This document shows positions 1-9,025 of a stretch of 64,000 bases of DNA, piece after piece. This DNA is from Silicimonas sp. GTDB taxonomy: Bacteria > Pseudomonadota > Alphaproteobacteria > Rhodobacterales > Rhodobacteraceae. Each line of letters begins with the position of its first letter. Within the stretch, counting starts at the first letter, position 1. Below the pieces are notes generated by a model. The model did not search any database, was not told the DNA's origin, and was given only the letters and a program-made list of their open reading frames with translations. The stretch lies in NCBI GenBank assembly GCA_022820365.1, contig JAJEFO010000019.1, positions 1 to 64,000 on the forward strand. The letters are read 5' to 3'. The translations under genes and the position numbers were made by a program.

Positions 1-53
1 CCGGCCGGTTCAAGCCCGACGACACCCTGCTGGCCTTCCTGAAGTCGCTGTGA
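1..53 (+). CDS. C-terminal tail of a gene entering from the left edge, possibly a tyrosine recombinase
   Basis: Only the last 16 codons are visible, reading GRFKPDDTLLAFLKSL and then TGA. A very similar tail (GRYQPEEHVLAYLESL) ends at 1608 on the far side of the Rpn gene, and the bases after each stop are also alike. Tails of this type are, from memory, seen on tyrosine recombinases of mobile recombinase cassettes, but that is recall and not a search. The rest of the gene lies outside the window. Confidence 0.45.
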   Translation, partial: GRFKPDDTLLAFLKSL

Positions 54-505
54 TTATGCCGAAAACGACGGTGGAAAGGAAAGGAAAATCAGTTCCTTGG
101 GACGCGAACGCGGCATAATCCGGTTAGCGGCATGTCAGCCGTTATGCCGATATCGGCATAACGGCCGAAGCCAGACGCATCAGGATGGTGACCTGCGCAG
201 CATCCGTCAACTCGGCGACGCATTGCCGGCTGGACGCCTTTCTCCGGCAGCAGACCGTCCTGTGGAAATGGGAACGTTCCGATTTTCTCAGAGTGTTCCT
301 GAACCACATGTCGCCGGGTTGCCGAGACAGGACGCAGAACGGTGTTCGGCTGACTGATGGTTAGTCATGCATATGACTCCCCAACTTTGGACACGGGAGC
401 AGACATAGTCACGCAGGAAATGACTTCCGCACGCAAGGTGCTGGAATTTTCGACCAAAGGACCTACGCACCCGGTTCTTGCGGACCTGCAGACCCGAGGA
501 AATTG
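54..505. other. Non-coding stretch with element-end-like repeats
   Basis: No convincing gene lies in these 452 bases. TTATGCCGA occurs directly after the recombinase-like stop (54-62), its inverse CGGCATAA at 111-118, and both arms form the palindrome at 139-164. The remaining sequence up to the Rpn ribosome binding site shows nothing recognisable. Confidence 0.5.
139..164. repeat. Perfect 26-bp palindrome (half-site CCGTTATGCCGAT)
   Basis: Bases 139-151 read CCGTTATGCCGAT and bases 152-164 are their exact reverse complement, with no loop. The inner TTATGCCGA also occurs singly at 54-62, and CGGCATAA at 111-118. A loop-free palindrome with satellite half-sites suggests a recombinase or transposase binding site, or two abutted element ends, more than a terminator. 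Confidence 0.6.
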
Positions 506-1468
506 ATGGCCGACCTGCCCACGCCCCATGACAGGCTCTTCCGCGCGCTTCTCTCCGATCCGGAACGCGCGTACGACTTCCTGCGCGACCATCTGCCGAA
601 CGACATTTCGGGGCGACTGGCCGATACCCTGCCCGAGATTGTCGAGGGCAGCTTCGTTGACGAGGTGCTGGCGGGCAGCCAGAGCGACCTGCTGCTGAAG
701 GTCCGACTCGCCGACGGTGGGGACGCCTTTGTCTATGTCTTGGCCGAACACAAGTCCACGCCAGATCCCGGCCGTCCACTTCAGTTGGCGTCGTACATGG
801 TTCGCATCTGGAAGCGACATGCAGGCACGTCAGCTGCGAAGCTCCGAGTCCTTTCCCCGATCATTCCGGTGGTCGTGTACCACGGCTCGGCGGACTGGAC
901 CGTGGCTGGGAGCCTGCGCGAAATGATCGATGCCGATGTTCCGGAACTGGCATTCGTGCCAGGTTCGGGCTACATTCTGCGCAGTCTGCGTGCCATGGAC
1001 GTCGATGCGCTGTCGCGGAACGCCGCGCTGCGGGCAGGGTTCATCGCGCTGCGGCGGGAGGCATTGGCCTTCCTGGCGGAGATTGCGGAAGGCCTGCCTG
1101 AAGGTGGCGACCTGAGGCGGCAGGTGCTCGAATACGTCCTTCGAGTGTACAACGTCGACCTGGAAGAACTGCGGATCAATCTGAGGAACGAGGGACACGC
1201 GGAACTGGAGGCAACTGTGGGAACGATAGCGCAGACACTGCTCGAACAGGGCGAAGAGCGCGGACTTGCCAAAGGCTTGGCGGAAGGTCGGGCGCAAGGG
1301 AAAGCCGAGACCTTTCTTCGGCAGGCCCGCATCAGGTTCGGGGACGTTCCAGCGGCGCGGGCCGACGAGGTGCGCACCGCTGACGCCACGACTCTCGATC
1401 GCTGGCTCGATGCGCTGATAGGCGCCGAATCGCTTGAAGAGGTCTTTGACACCCGAAGGCGCCACTGA
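506..1468 (+). CDS. Rpn-family recombination-promoting nuclease / putative transposase
   Basis: A 320-aa protein with the Rpn/YhgA-type N-terminus (TPHDRLFRALLSDPERAYDFLRDH in two overlapping parts) and a PD-(D/E)XK-like core: SDLLLKVRL followed by VYVLAEHKS, giving the D...ExK signature near residues 57-90. The C-terminus has a Gly/Glu/Ala-rich segment (EQGEERGLAKGLAEGRAQGK, about 250-270) typical of the family, which is thought to be a DNA endonuclease that promotes RecA-independent recombination. The start is ATG 506, preceded by GAGGAA; an in-frame TTG at 503 is less likely. The gene lies between two related recombinase-like tails and is probably mobile cargo. Confidence 0.85.
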   Translation: MADLPTPHDRLFRALLSDPERAYDFLRDHLPNDISGRLADTLPEIVEGSFVDEVLAGSQSDLLLKVRLADGGDAFVYVLAEHKSTPDPGRPLQLASYMVRIWKRHAGTSAAKLRVLSPIIPVVVYHGSADWTVAGSLREMIDADVPELAFVPGSGYILRSLRAMDVDALSRNAALRAGFIALRREALAFLAEIAEGLPEGGDLRRQVLEYVLRVYNVDLEELRINLRNEGHAELEATVGTIAQTLLEQGEERGLAKGLAEGRAQGKAETFLRQARIRFGDVPAARADEVRTADATTLDRWLDALIGAESLEEVFDTRRRH

Positions 1469-1500
1469 CCGGCAGCGTTTCGGAAACGAGCATTGAACGG

Positions 1501-1608
1501 CAGCATGCTCAAGTTGTCCATGCCGACCGACTCGCAAGTTCGGTCGGCGTTCCGCTTGGGCGGTACCAGCCGGAGGAACATGTCTTGGCCTACCTGGAGA
1601 GCCTGTGA
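1501..1608 (+). pseudogene. Remnant: second copy of the recombinase-like C-terminus
   Basis: The frame ending at 1608 finishes GRYQPEEHVLAYLESL, matching the tail at the left edge of the window (GRFKPDDTLLAFLKSL). The bases after the two stops also match (TGATTATGCCGAA against TGACTACGCCTAA). No start or catalytic region of the gene is present, so this is a decayed fragment. It places the Rpn gene between two related ends. Confidence 0.5.
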
Positions 1609-1618
1609 CTACGCCTAA

Positions 1619-2159
1619 GTGTCGGGACAGAAAGCAATTACTCTACTCCAAGGCTCTCGACGGCACAGCGATGCTGCCGATCAAGATCGAAATTCCCGGG
1701 TTCTCGGGCGAGGTGGCGAATTCGAAGCATTCCCGCGAAGAGAAGCTAGTGAAAGGCTACGCTCCTTGCTGCGGCGTGACCAAGGGAGCGATCTCTGCTA
1801 CCTCGTGTGCGCGTTGGAGGTCTTCGAGGTTCTTGACATCGCTCGCATGGTCGAGATGTTTGGGCTAGATCTTGATCGTTCCGAGCAGTCAATTTCACGG
1901 GTGCAAGCCCAAGAGTGGATATTCGCAAAGCTTATCAACTGGCGCCTCCCATTCGACCTGCGTTTCCTGCTGTTGGCTCCCCAGGCGGAAGCTGTTACCG
2001 AAGAGCGGTCGCGGATTCATTTTGCCACGTATGCACCTTCATCGTCGATCAATTGCCCGGCGAGCCTTAGGGGAGAACGCAGGCCTTGAAGGAGCGCTTC
2101 AAAATCGCATGGTGACACGGGTGCGGCCAACGATATTCTTCCTTTCGGACCGGTCGTGA
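1619..2159 (+). pseudogene. Possible frameshifted small gene upstream of the helicase
   Basis: One frame (1619-2089) gives a protein-like stretch including LCYLVCALEVFEVLDIARMV and RVQAQEWIFAKLINWRLPFD, then stops at 2089. From about 2050 a second frame continues with ENAGLEGALQNRMVTRVRPT and ends at 2159, overlapping the helicase GTG by four bases (GTGA). The simplest reading is one gene of roughly 180 codons with a frameshift near 2040-2070, translationally coupled to the helicase. I do not recognise a family, and the region may instead be non-coding. Confidence 0.3.
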
Positions 2160-5100
2160 CGCGTCGACTGTATTCCGGGCTTTACGAAGATCTCCTGACT
2201 TCCGCTCTGGAGGCGGAAATCAATGCCCGAACGGCGGAGGGGTGGTGGGTAGAAGTCACCTCGGCCGACTCAACAGCCCGCCCCGAACTCCTGGCCCGTC
2301 ATGTCTATCACCTCCTTCGACACGCGCTCGAAAGGATTCCCGAAGAAGACGGCGCGCAGCCGGCCAACCAAGTCGCCTTGGCGAATCGACTGGTGGACGT
2401 GCTCGTCGAACACGGGGCGTTGGCCGACGACCGGATCGCAAACGCCGCGCTCCTGCTCTTGGAGGCTGTCGAACGCCGAGCGTTGGGCGGTACACAATCG
2501 GCGGTCCTACGCCCGACGCTCTCGCTTCGTCGAACTGGCTTGCTCGTTAACGGACGGCGTGACGTCCAGATCGCGAGCGAGATCGCGCGGGAGATCCCAA
2601 GTGCGGATAGGATCGATCTCCTGTGTGCATTCGTGCGCCACTCGGGGCTGAGGCTGTTCCGCTCTGAGCTTGAAGAACGGGTGGGGGCGGGCGCACGGGT
2701 CCGGGTGATTGCAAGCGTCTATACCGGGTCGACCGAGCGCCGAGCGTTGGACGCACTCGTCGATCTCGGCGCGAAGGTTAAGGTATCCTACGAAGTCGCG
2801 CGGACCCGGCTACACGCCAAGGCGTGGCTGTTCTACCGCCACAGCGGCCTGCATACCGCTTATATCGGTTCATCGAATCTTACGCACACGGCCCAGGTCG
2901 ATGGTCTCGAATGGAACGTGCGAGTGAGCGCGGCTGAGAATCCCGAGGTGATCGACCGGTTTGCAGCGACCTTCGAACAGTACTGGCAAGAGCCCGAGTT
3001 CGAAAGCTATACGCCCCAGTGTGACAGCAAGCGTCTCGACGCGGCGCTTTCGAGACAGCGCGGCAATACAGGGCTAGGCGACCACACGTTGCTGTCTCTG
3101 TTGGTCGACGTTACACCGAAGCCACACCAGGCAGTCGCGCTGGAGGCCCTCGAAGCGGAGCGCTCGCGCGGATACCACCGCAACTTGGTGGTCGCTGCGA
3201 CCGGCACCGGAAAGACCTGGATCGCGGCGTTTGACTTCAAGCGGCTGCGTGAACAAGGTGAGTGTCACTCCTTGCTCTTCGTCGCGCACCGCGACGAGAT
3301 TCTCCTTCAAAGCCAGCAGGTTTTTCAGCTTGTGTTACGCGAGCCGGGGTTTGGTGAACGGCTGGTCGGCGGCGAGCGTCCGCGCGCCGGTCGCCAAGTC
3401 TTTGCCTCGGTGCAGTCCCTTGCCAACCGGATCGACGAAATCGATCCGGACGATTTCGACGTGGTCATCGTGGACGAGTTCCATCATGCGGCGGCCGCGA
3501 GCTACGAGCGCATGCTGTCGCGCCTGCAACCGAAAGTGCTCCTCGGACTAACGGCTACGCCTGAGCGCACCGACGGCCAGTCGGTGCTGCGTTGGTTCGA
3601 CGACCGCATCGCCTCGGAGTCCCGGCTTTGGGATGCCCTCGACCAGGGGCTGCTCTGTCCGTTTCACTATTTCGGGGTGAACGACGGAACGGATCTCTCA
3701 GCGGTACGTTTCGAGCGCGGACGATATGTTCCTGGCGAGCTCGAAAACGTGTTTACGGGCGATCACGTTCGAGCTCTCCGGATCCGCCAGGCTGTCGAGG
3801 AATTCGTGACAGACCCGCACCAGATGCGGGCGCTGGGATTCTGCGCTGGCATCAACCACGCCCACTTCATGGCGAAGCAGTTCTCAGGTTTTGGCTACCC
3901 GGCAATGGCGCTCGATGCCGGCACTCCCCGGGACGATCGGCGTACTGCGCTTGCGAGACTGCGACGCGGAGAACTTCGGGCCATCTTTGCAGTCGATCTC
4001 TTCAACGAGGGTGTCGACATTCCCGAAGTCGACACCGTGCTCATGCTGCGGCCGACCGAAAGCGCCACGGTGTTTCTCCAGCAATTGGGAAGAGGGTTGC
4101 GCTGGGCCGAAGGCAAACGGGTCCTGACCGTCCTCGATTTCGTGGGCCAAGTTCGGCGGGAATACCGCTACGACGTGCGCTATCGGGCCCTGATCGGGGG
4201 CACACGCCATCAGGTCGAGCGCGCAATAAAGGCAGGCTTTCCGCTGCTCCCACCGGGATGTGCGCTCAAGCTGGACCGAATTGCCAAAGAAACGGTGTTG
4301 CGCAACCTGAGAACAGCTGTGCACAACGCCCGTGCGAGACTTGCCGATGACTTGCGTACGCTTGGTCCTGATACCCGACTTCACGATTTCATGCTCGACG
4401 CAGGTGCTGAACTCGCCGATGTCTATGCGCGACCCAAGTCCGGAAACTGCTTTACCGAACTTCGCCAGCGGGCGGGCTTCAAGCCAAGCTCCGGTCATGC
4501 TGCCGAGGATGCCTCCCTCCTCAAGGCCATCGGCAGGCTGATCCACGTGGATGATCATGAGAGGATCGAGGCGTGGCGAGGCATCTTGGAAATGGATCCC
4601 TCCGAACGAATTTCAGGGCTCCATGGCCGCAAACATCGCTTGGCCCTTATGTTGTTTGCTGTTCTGGGCGGCCGTCGTCAGCCGATCGATGAGGCCGATA
4701 AGGTTTTGGAAATGGTTCGGGGGTCTCAAGAGTTGAGCCGCGAGATCAGTGACCTTCTGGAGATTCTCGCTGATCGCATCCGCACGGTCTCTCGGCCGCT
4801 CGATCTTGTCGGCGAAGTTCCATTGGCAAGCCACGCCACCTATACTCTTGCGGAGATCGTCGCAGCACACGGGCTCACCGATAAGCGTCGTGCACTGATC
4901 TCTCCGCAAGGCGGGGTCCTTTGGAACAAGGCGACACAAACGGATCTGTTGTTCGTCACGCTGGAGAAATCGGACAGGGACTACTCTCCCACAACTCGCT
5001 ACGCCGACTACCCAATTTCGCCGAAGCTGTTTCACTGGGAGTCGCAGAACACTGCATCGCCCGATACGCAGACGGGGCGCCGTTACCTCGCACAAGCCGA

Positions 5101-5293
5101 GTTGGGCACGAATGTTATTCTTTTCGTGCGCGAACGAAAAAGGGACGGTCGGGGCGAAACTCTCCCCTACCACTGCCTTGGCCGAGCCCGCTACAAGAGT
5201 CATGAGGCGGAACGGCCTATGAAGATACTATGGGAGCTCGAGCACGAAATGCCCGGCTGGCTCTATCAGGCAGGAAAGGTAGTGGCAGGTTGA
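2156..5293 (+). CDS. PLD-like nuclease / superfamily II helicase / DUF3427 fusion protein
   Basis: A 1045-aa protein. After an N-terminal region it has a phospholipase-D-like domain (about 140-300) with HAKAWLF near 221 and the IGSSNLT signature. A DEAD/DEAH-type helicase follows: GTGKT Walker A near 349, DEFHH near 439, TATPERTDG near 466, then the C-terminal helicase lobe with FNEGVDIPEVDTV and QQLGRGLRW. The C-terminal 300 residues resemble DUF3427, including YPISPKLFHWESQNTAS. The start is GTG 2156 and overlaps the stop of the preceding frame. Such proteins are usually predicted to act on DNA, as repair or anti-phage effectors. A lone gene beside an Rpn nuclease and recombinase remnants fits a mobile defence cargo, but that role is inference. 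Confidence 0.85.
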   Translation: MTRRLYSGLYEDLLTSALEAEINARTAEGWWVEVTSADSTARPELLARHVYHLLRHALERIPEEDGAQPANQVALANRLVDVLVEHGALADDRIANAALLLLEAVERRALGGTQSAVLRPTLSLRRTGLLVNGRRDVQIASEIAREIPSADRIDLLCAFVRHSGLRLFRSELEERVGAGARVRVIASVYTGSTERRALDALVDLGAKVKVSYEVARTRLHAKAWLFYRHSGLHTAYIGSSNLTHTAQVDGLEWNVRVSAAENPEVIDRFAATFEQYWQEPEFESYTPQCDSKRLDAALSRQRGNTGLGDHTLLSLLVDVTPKPHQAVALEALEAERSRGYHRNLVVAATGTGKTWIAAFDFKRLREQGECHSLLFVAHRDEILLQSQQVFQLVLREPGFGERLVGGERPRAGRQVFASVQSLANRIDEIDPDDFDVVIVDEFHHAAAASYERMLSRLQPKVLLGLTATPERTDGQSVLRWFDDRIASESRLWDALDQGLLCPFHYFGVNDGTDLSAVRFERGRYVPGELENVFTGDHVRALRIRQAVEEFVTDPHQMRALGFCAGINHAHFMAKQFSGFGYPAMALDAGTPRDDRRTALARLRRGELRAIFAVDLFNEGVDIPEVDTVLMLRPTESATVFLQQLGRGLRWAEGKRVLTVLDFVGQVRREYRYDVRYRALIGGTRHQVERAIKAGFPLLPPGCALKLDRIAKETVLRNLRTAVHNARARLADDLRTLGPDTRLHDFMLDAGAELADVYARPKSGNCFTELRQRAGFKPSSGHAAEDASLLKAIGRLIHVDDHERIEAWRGILEMDPSERISGLHGRKHRLALMLFAVLGGRRQPIDEADKVLEMVRGSQELSREISDLLEILADRIRTVSRPLDLVGEVPLASHATYTLAEIVAAHGLTDKRRALISPQGGVLWNKATQTDLLFVTLEKSDRDYSPTTRYADYPISPKLFHWESQNTASPDTQTGRRYLAQAELGTNVILFVRERKRDGRGETLPYHCLGRARYKSHEAERPMKILWELEHEMPGWLYQAGKVVAG

Positions 5294-5864
5294 GGCAATG
5301 AATTGCGAGCGCACAAATTGCGTGGGGTAACCTGTTCTTGAAACTCGCCGCGCGTCCCGCTGGGAATTCGCAATACTGACCATTTGGAAGAGTTATAGGT
5401 GTCCAAGGCGTTGGAGAGCAACAGCCGCAGAAATCAGTGGGATGCCGCAAGACCGCGTTCGACTTTGGTGCGTCATTTACGTGCCCATTCGGTTCGATTC
5501 GTTACGGTTGTCGGGAAAGTGGGAGAGCTTGCCCGAAAGCGGACCTTTGCACTGCTACGTCAGCGGTCTGCACGTACTCGCACAAGCTGGCAACGAACCC
5601 TGTTGCTGGACTTCCCCGTATCCCCAATGGCCGGGATGATGCCATTGAAGCAAAGTGCGCGGGCCTCGCCCAGCCGATCACGGGCGTAGCGCACGATCAT
5701 CCGGAACCAACTCCAGCACCAAACAGTTGGATCAATTCCTACCAGGCACGTCATCCATGGCACGCCGACGGCACGCCAATGTGAACCGAACCAGCTTTGA
5801 CGAACGTCCGTGAAGCAGAATGGCCTGCTTGCCCCTTGCAAGTTAGACGACTTTCTGGCTGCTG
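5294..5864. other. 571-bp stretch without a recognisable gene
   Basis: Several open frames cross this interval on both strands (for example 5437-5784 on plus and 5560-5841 on minus), but none shows a family motif, a ribosome binding site or a convincing composition. It marks the border between the mobile patch and the conserved DsbA-DUF721-mutY block, and may hold decayed sequence. Confidence 0.5.
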
Positions 5865-6536
5865 TCAGCCGTCGAGCGCTTCGTCGATCAGGGCCTTCAA
5901 CTCGGCATAGGACATGTTGCTGTGGAGCTTGCCGTCAATGAGGAAACTTGGCGTGGACCTGATGCCGTCTGCCTTGGCGTTCTGTTGATACAGTGCGTAG
6001 AGCGCCCGCGCACGGTCGCCGTCGGTGAAGCATCCGTCGAGATCCGCATCCGTCAGCCCGGCTGTCTTGCCGATTTTGCGGAGCCTTTCGACGATCTCTT
6101 GGGCACCGCCGGAGCCGCCAGCCCAGGCCCGCTGCTGTTCGTAGAGCATCTCCACGATGCCGAAATACCTGCCCTCGGCGCTTTCTCCGCAACGGGCAGT
6201 GATTCCGGCCCAAAGGCCAGGGCGGTCAAAATAGACTTCACGGTAGATGAAGTTAATCAGTCCGGGGTCAATGTATTCGGTCTTGAGCTGCTTGTACGGT
6301 CCGGCGTGGAACGTCGCGCAATGCGGGCAGGTGAAGGAAGCGTACTCGATCACGGTCACCGATGCGTCCGGATTGCCGAGCGTCATTTCCTTGATCATCG
6401 ACGTGTCGATATCCTTGGCGTCCTGTGCCAGGGCTTGGCCGACGGGGCCGGGCAGCACGTTGCGCGCAGAGAGGAAATGTGTGGTCGCGAAGGCGGCAGC
6501 GGCCAGCGCGGCAAGAATTGTCAATCGTCGGATCAT
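5865..6536 (-). CDS. DsbA-family thiol:disulfide oxidoreductase, exported
   Basis: A 223-aa protein that starts with a signal peptide (MIRRLTILAALAAAAFATTH) and has the thioredoxin-fold active site FTCPHCATFH with the CPHC pair near residue 75. The cis-proline loop is STPSFLIDGK near residue 192. It should oxidise or isomerise disulfides in periplasmic proteins. The start at 6536 is chosen because the signal peptide begins there; a longer upstream frame only overlaps the next gene. It lies 10 bp downstream of the DUF721 gene, the usual order in many alphaproteobacteria. Confidence 0.9.
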   Translation of the reverse strand: MIRRLTILAALAAAAFATTHFLSARNVLPGPVGQALAQDAKDIDTSMIKEMTLGNPDASVTVIEYASFTCPHCATFHAGPYKQLKTEYIDPGLINFIYREVYFDRPGLWAGITARCGESAEGRYFGIVEMLYEQQRAWAGGSGGAQEIVERLRKIGKTAGLTDADLDGCFTDGDRARALYALYQQNAKADGIRSTPSFLIDGKLHSNMSYAELKALIDEALDG

Positions 6537-6546
6537 GCCCGAAACC

Positions 6547-7065
6547 TCATTTGCTGAATTCGTCGAATAGGACGTTTGTCCCGAGGCGTTCAAGTGCCTT
6601 GCGGAGACCCTCGTCCCGGATTTCACTGGCTGCTTCCTTCGCCTCGATCGAAGTCGGCCCTGCAGTCTTGATGTCCTTGTCATTGCGCCCCAGGGCCGTA
6701 TCTGGAGCGCCAAACCCGGTCGCGGCGGTTTGCGTGATGCGGATCTTCTCGATTGCGCCATAGCCGTAGCACGCGTTCACGCGCTCGCGGATCTTGTCCT
6801 TTTGCATCTCCAGCATCGGAGCCTCGGGGCCTGTCGTCAGGAGAGTGAGCGTCGCCCCGAGCCCGCGGCCATAGGTGACTTCAACCGGTCGCGACACGCG
6901 AGCGATGTCCGGGCCGGCCACTTCGGTCCAATGCGTGAGAAGCCGCGAAACCGCAAAGCCGCGATGTTCGCCCGCAGCGCGGACGCGGCCCGCGACAAGG
7001 CTTGAGGCACGCTCGAAACCGCGTTCGCGGCGTTTTGGTTCTTGCATCTTGCCTTGCGACTTCAT
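6547..7065 (-). CDS. DUF721 (DciA-like) protein
   Basis: A 172-aa protein with a DUF721 core (FAVSRLLTHWTEVAGPDIAR, about 38-58, then ATLTLLTTGPEAPMLEMQKD). DUF721 proteins are related to DciA, which loads the replicative helicase in bacteria lacking DnaC, though the alphaproteobacterial branch is less studied. The gene is divergent from mutY with about 88 bp between them and is followed at once by the DsbA-like gene. An alternative start six codons in (MQEPKRRERG) is possible. Confidence 0.85.
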   Translation of the reverse strand: MKSQGKMQEPKRRERGFERASSLVAGRVRAAGEHRGFAVSRLLTHWTEVAGPDIARVSRPVEVTYGRGLGATLTLLTTGPEAPMLEMQKDKIRERVNACYGYGAIEKIRITQTAATGFGAPDTALGRNDKDIKTAGPTSIEAKEAASEIRDEGLRKALERLGTNVLFDEFSK

Positions 7066-7153
7066 TGCCCGCTTTCCGAGAGATTGCCCTCACACTATTC
7101 TAGGGATCATGTGCGCTGTGACCAGTCGAATACCCCTGACGGAGGCATAAACA

Positions 7154-8212
7154 ATGCGTGACCCTTCCGCCATGACTCTCTTGGCATGGTACGATGCCTG
7201 CGCTCGCGACCTGCCCTGGCGCGTTGGTCCGTCGGAGCGGAAGGCTGGCAAGGTTCCCGACCCGTATCGCGTTTGGCTGAGCGAGATCATGCTTCAGCAG
7301 ACGACGGTGGCTGCCGTCCGGGCGTATTTCCTGCGATTTGTCGAGAGATGGCCGGATGTCAGGTCGCTTGCCGCGGCCGAAGATGCGCATGTCATGGCCG
7401 AGTGGGCTGGCCTAGGTTACTACGCACGGGCGCGGAATCTCCTGAAATGCGCCCGGTCGATCGTTCAGGACCACGGCGGTCGGTTTCCCGAAACGCGCGA
7501 AGATTTGCTGCGCCTGCCCGGCATCGGTCCCTATACGGCCGCCGCCGTTTCCGCGATCGCCTTCGACAGGCCCGAGACGGTGGTTGACGGAAACGTGGAA
7601 CGGGTCATGTCCAGGCTTTTCTGCGTAGAGACGCCTCTTCCCAGGGCAAAGTCCGAACTGGTCGCCCTTGCGATGCGGCTTGCCCCTGCAGAGCGCCCTG
7701 GAGACTACGCACAGGCCGTCATGGATCTGGGGGCCACGATCTGCACTCCGAAATCTCCGGCTTGCGGCCTTTGCCCCTGGTCGGGCGGCTGCCAGGCGAT
7801 GGCGGCGGGCCGTCAGCTTGAGCTGCCAAAGAGAGCAGCCAAGCCGGCCAAGCCCGTGCGCTACGGCATTGCCTACTTGGCGCGACGCGCGGACGGTGCG
7901 TGGTTGGTGCAGACGAGACCGGAAAAAGGCCTTCTCGGAGGCACGCTGGGCTGGCCGGGCACGGAATGGACCACGGACCCGCCGGAGGAGGCCCCGCCGA
8001 TTCAAGGCGAATGGTGGAATCCCGGCGTCGAGGTGCGGCATGCATTCACGCACTTCCAGTTGCGTCTCTCGCTGCGCGCGGCGGAGCTGCAGAACGACGC
8101 GGAACCAGACCGCGGGCACTTCTTGGCCGACCTGCGCAGGGAGGATCTACCTTCCGTCATGCGCAAGGCAATGGATGTCGTTGCCGACAGCATGCCCGAA
8201 AAGGTGGCCTGA
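7154..8212 (+). CDS. mutY: A/G-specific adenine DNA glycosylase MutY
   Basis: A 352-aa enzyme that removes adenine mispaired with 8-oxoguanine in base excision repair. Visible features are SEIMLQQTTV with the catalytic Glu, the helix-hairpin-helix LPGIGPYTAAAVSAIAF followed by VVDGNVERV with the catalytic Asp, and the iron-sulfur loop C197-x6-C204-x2-C207-x5-C213. The C-terminal NUDIX-like domain (about 230-345) reads 8-oxoG. GGAGG precedes ATG 7154. It is divergent from the DUF721 gene. Confidence 0.97.
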   Translation: MRDPSAMTLLAWYDACARDLPWRVGPSERKAGKVPDPYRVWLSEIMLQQTTVAAVRAYFLRFVERWPDVRSLAAAEDAHVMAEWAGLGYYARARNLLKCARSIVQDHGGRFPETREDLLRLPGIGPYTAAAVSAIAFDRPETVVDGNVERVMSRLFCVETPLPRAKSELVALAMRLAPAERPGDYAQAVMDLGATICTPKSPACGLCPWSGGCQAMAAGRQLELPKRAAKPAKPVRYGIAYLARRADGAWLVQTRPEKGLLGGTLGWPGTEWTTDPPEEAPPIQGEWWNPGVEVRHAFTHFQLRLSLRAAELQNDAEPDRGHFLADLRREDLPSVMRKAMDVVADSMPEKVA

Positions 8213-8254
8213 AGTGCCAAGTGCGCGCGAACCTGTCAGAAGTCATCGCGACAG

Positions 8255-9025
8255 TCACGCCAAGCGTTTCAACAGTTCTCCGTGCACGGCATGGCCGCCG
8301 GCGATCACCCCGTCCACTTGGCGTGTGCCGCTGTTGAATTCCGGGCTGCGGCCGTTTCGGTCACTGACACGCGCTCCGCTCTCCGTGGCGATGAGAGCGC
8401 CCGCCGCGACGTCCCACTCCCATGTCGGACGAAGCGTCAGCGATGCATCGAAGCTGCCTTCGGCCACAAGTGCCAGGCGATACGCGAACGACGACCGAAA
8501 GTGACGCCTTACGTCCGGCGGTCCTCCGGACCAGTATTTGGGACTGAGTCCGATACGCGAGCTCAGCAAGGAAGCTCCTTCCAGCCTGTCGCGCTGCAAA
8601 GCCGCGATCGGCGCGCCGTTCAGAGTTGCGCCTGCGCCGGCCGCTGCAAGATAGGTCTTTTCGCGAATCGGCAGAAAGACGCAGGCCGCGACGATCCGAC
8701 CGTCTTCCGCCACCGCAAGCGAATGCGCCCAGGTGTGTTCCCCGGCAATGAAGGAACGCGTCCCGTCTATGGGATCGATGATGAAGACCCGCTTGGCTGA
8801 ATGGCGAGCGGGGTCGTCCTCGGTTTCCTCGCTGACCCAGCCATAGTCGGGACGCATGTTCAGAAGCCGTTCTTTCAGGTGCCGGTTGACCGCGAGGTCA
8901 GCTTCGCTGACCGGACCTTCCTTGCCCTTGTCCCAAACCTGCTGGTCGCCGCGCCAGAAACGGCTCGCGATTTCGCCGGCTTCGCGTGCGGTTTCCTCGA
9001 GAAGGTCGAGATCACTTGCCGGCAA
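8255..9025 (-). CDS. Inositol monophosphatase-family phosphatase (CysQ/IMPase-like)
   Basis: A 256-aa protein with the metal-binding motifs of the family: EETEDDP near 68, FIIDPIDGTRSFI near 81-93, and the C-terminal WEWDVAAGALIA near 204. Members hydrolyse inositol phosphates, histidinol phosphate or 3'-phosphoadenosine 5'-phosphate, and the motifs do not separate these. The start is an unusual TTG at 9025, supported by an upstream GAGGG and by a 14-bp overlap with the end of pmbA, which implies translational coupling. Confidence 0.88.
   Translation of the reverse strand: MPASDLDLLEETAREAGEIASRFWRGDQQVWDKGKEGPVSEADLAVNRHLKERLLNMRPDYGWVSEETEDDPARHSAKRVFIIDPIDGTRSFIAGEHTWAHSLAVAEDGRIVAACVFLPIREKTYLAAAGAGATLNGAPIAALQRDRLEGASLLSSRIGLSPKYWSGGPPDVRRHFRSSFAYRLALVAEGSFDASLTLRPTWEWDVAAGALIATESGARVSDRNGRSPEFNSGTRQVDGVIAGGHAVHGELLKRLA

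Noticed and set aside
5399..5841. Several overlapping frames on both strands between the helicase and the DsbA-like gene
   Set aside because: None has a motif, good start or supportive neighbour; left as an unassigned gap.
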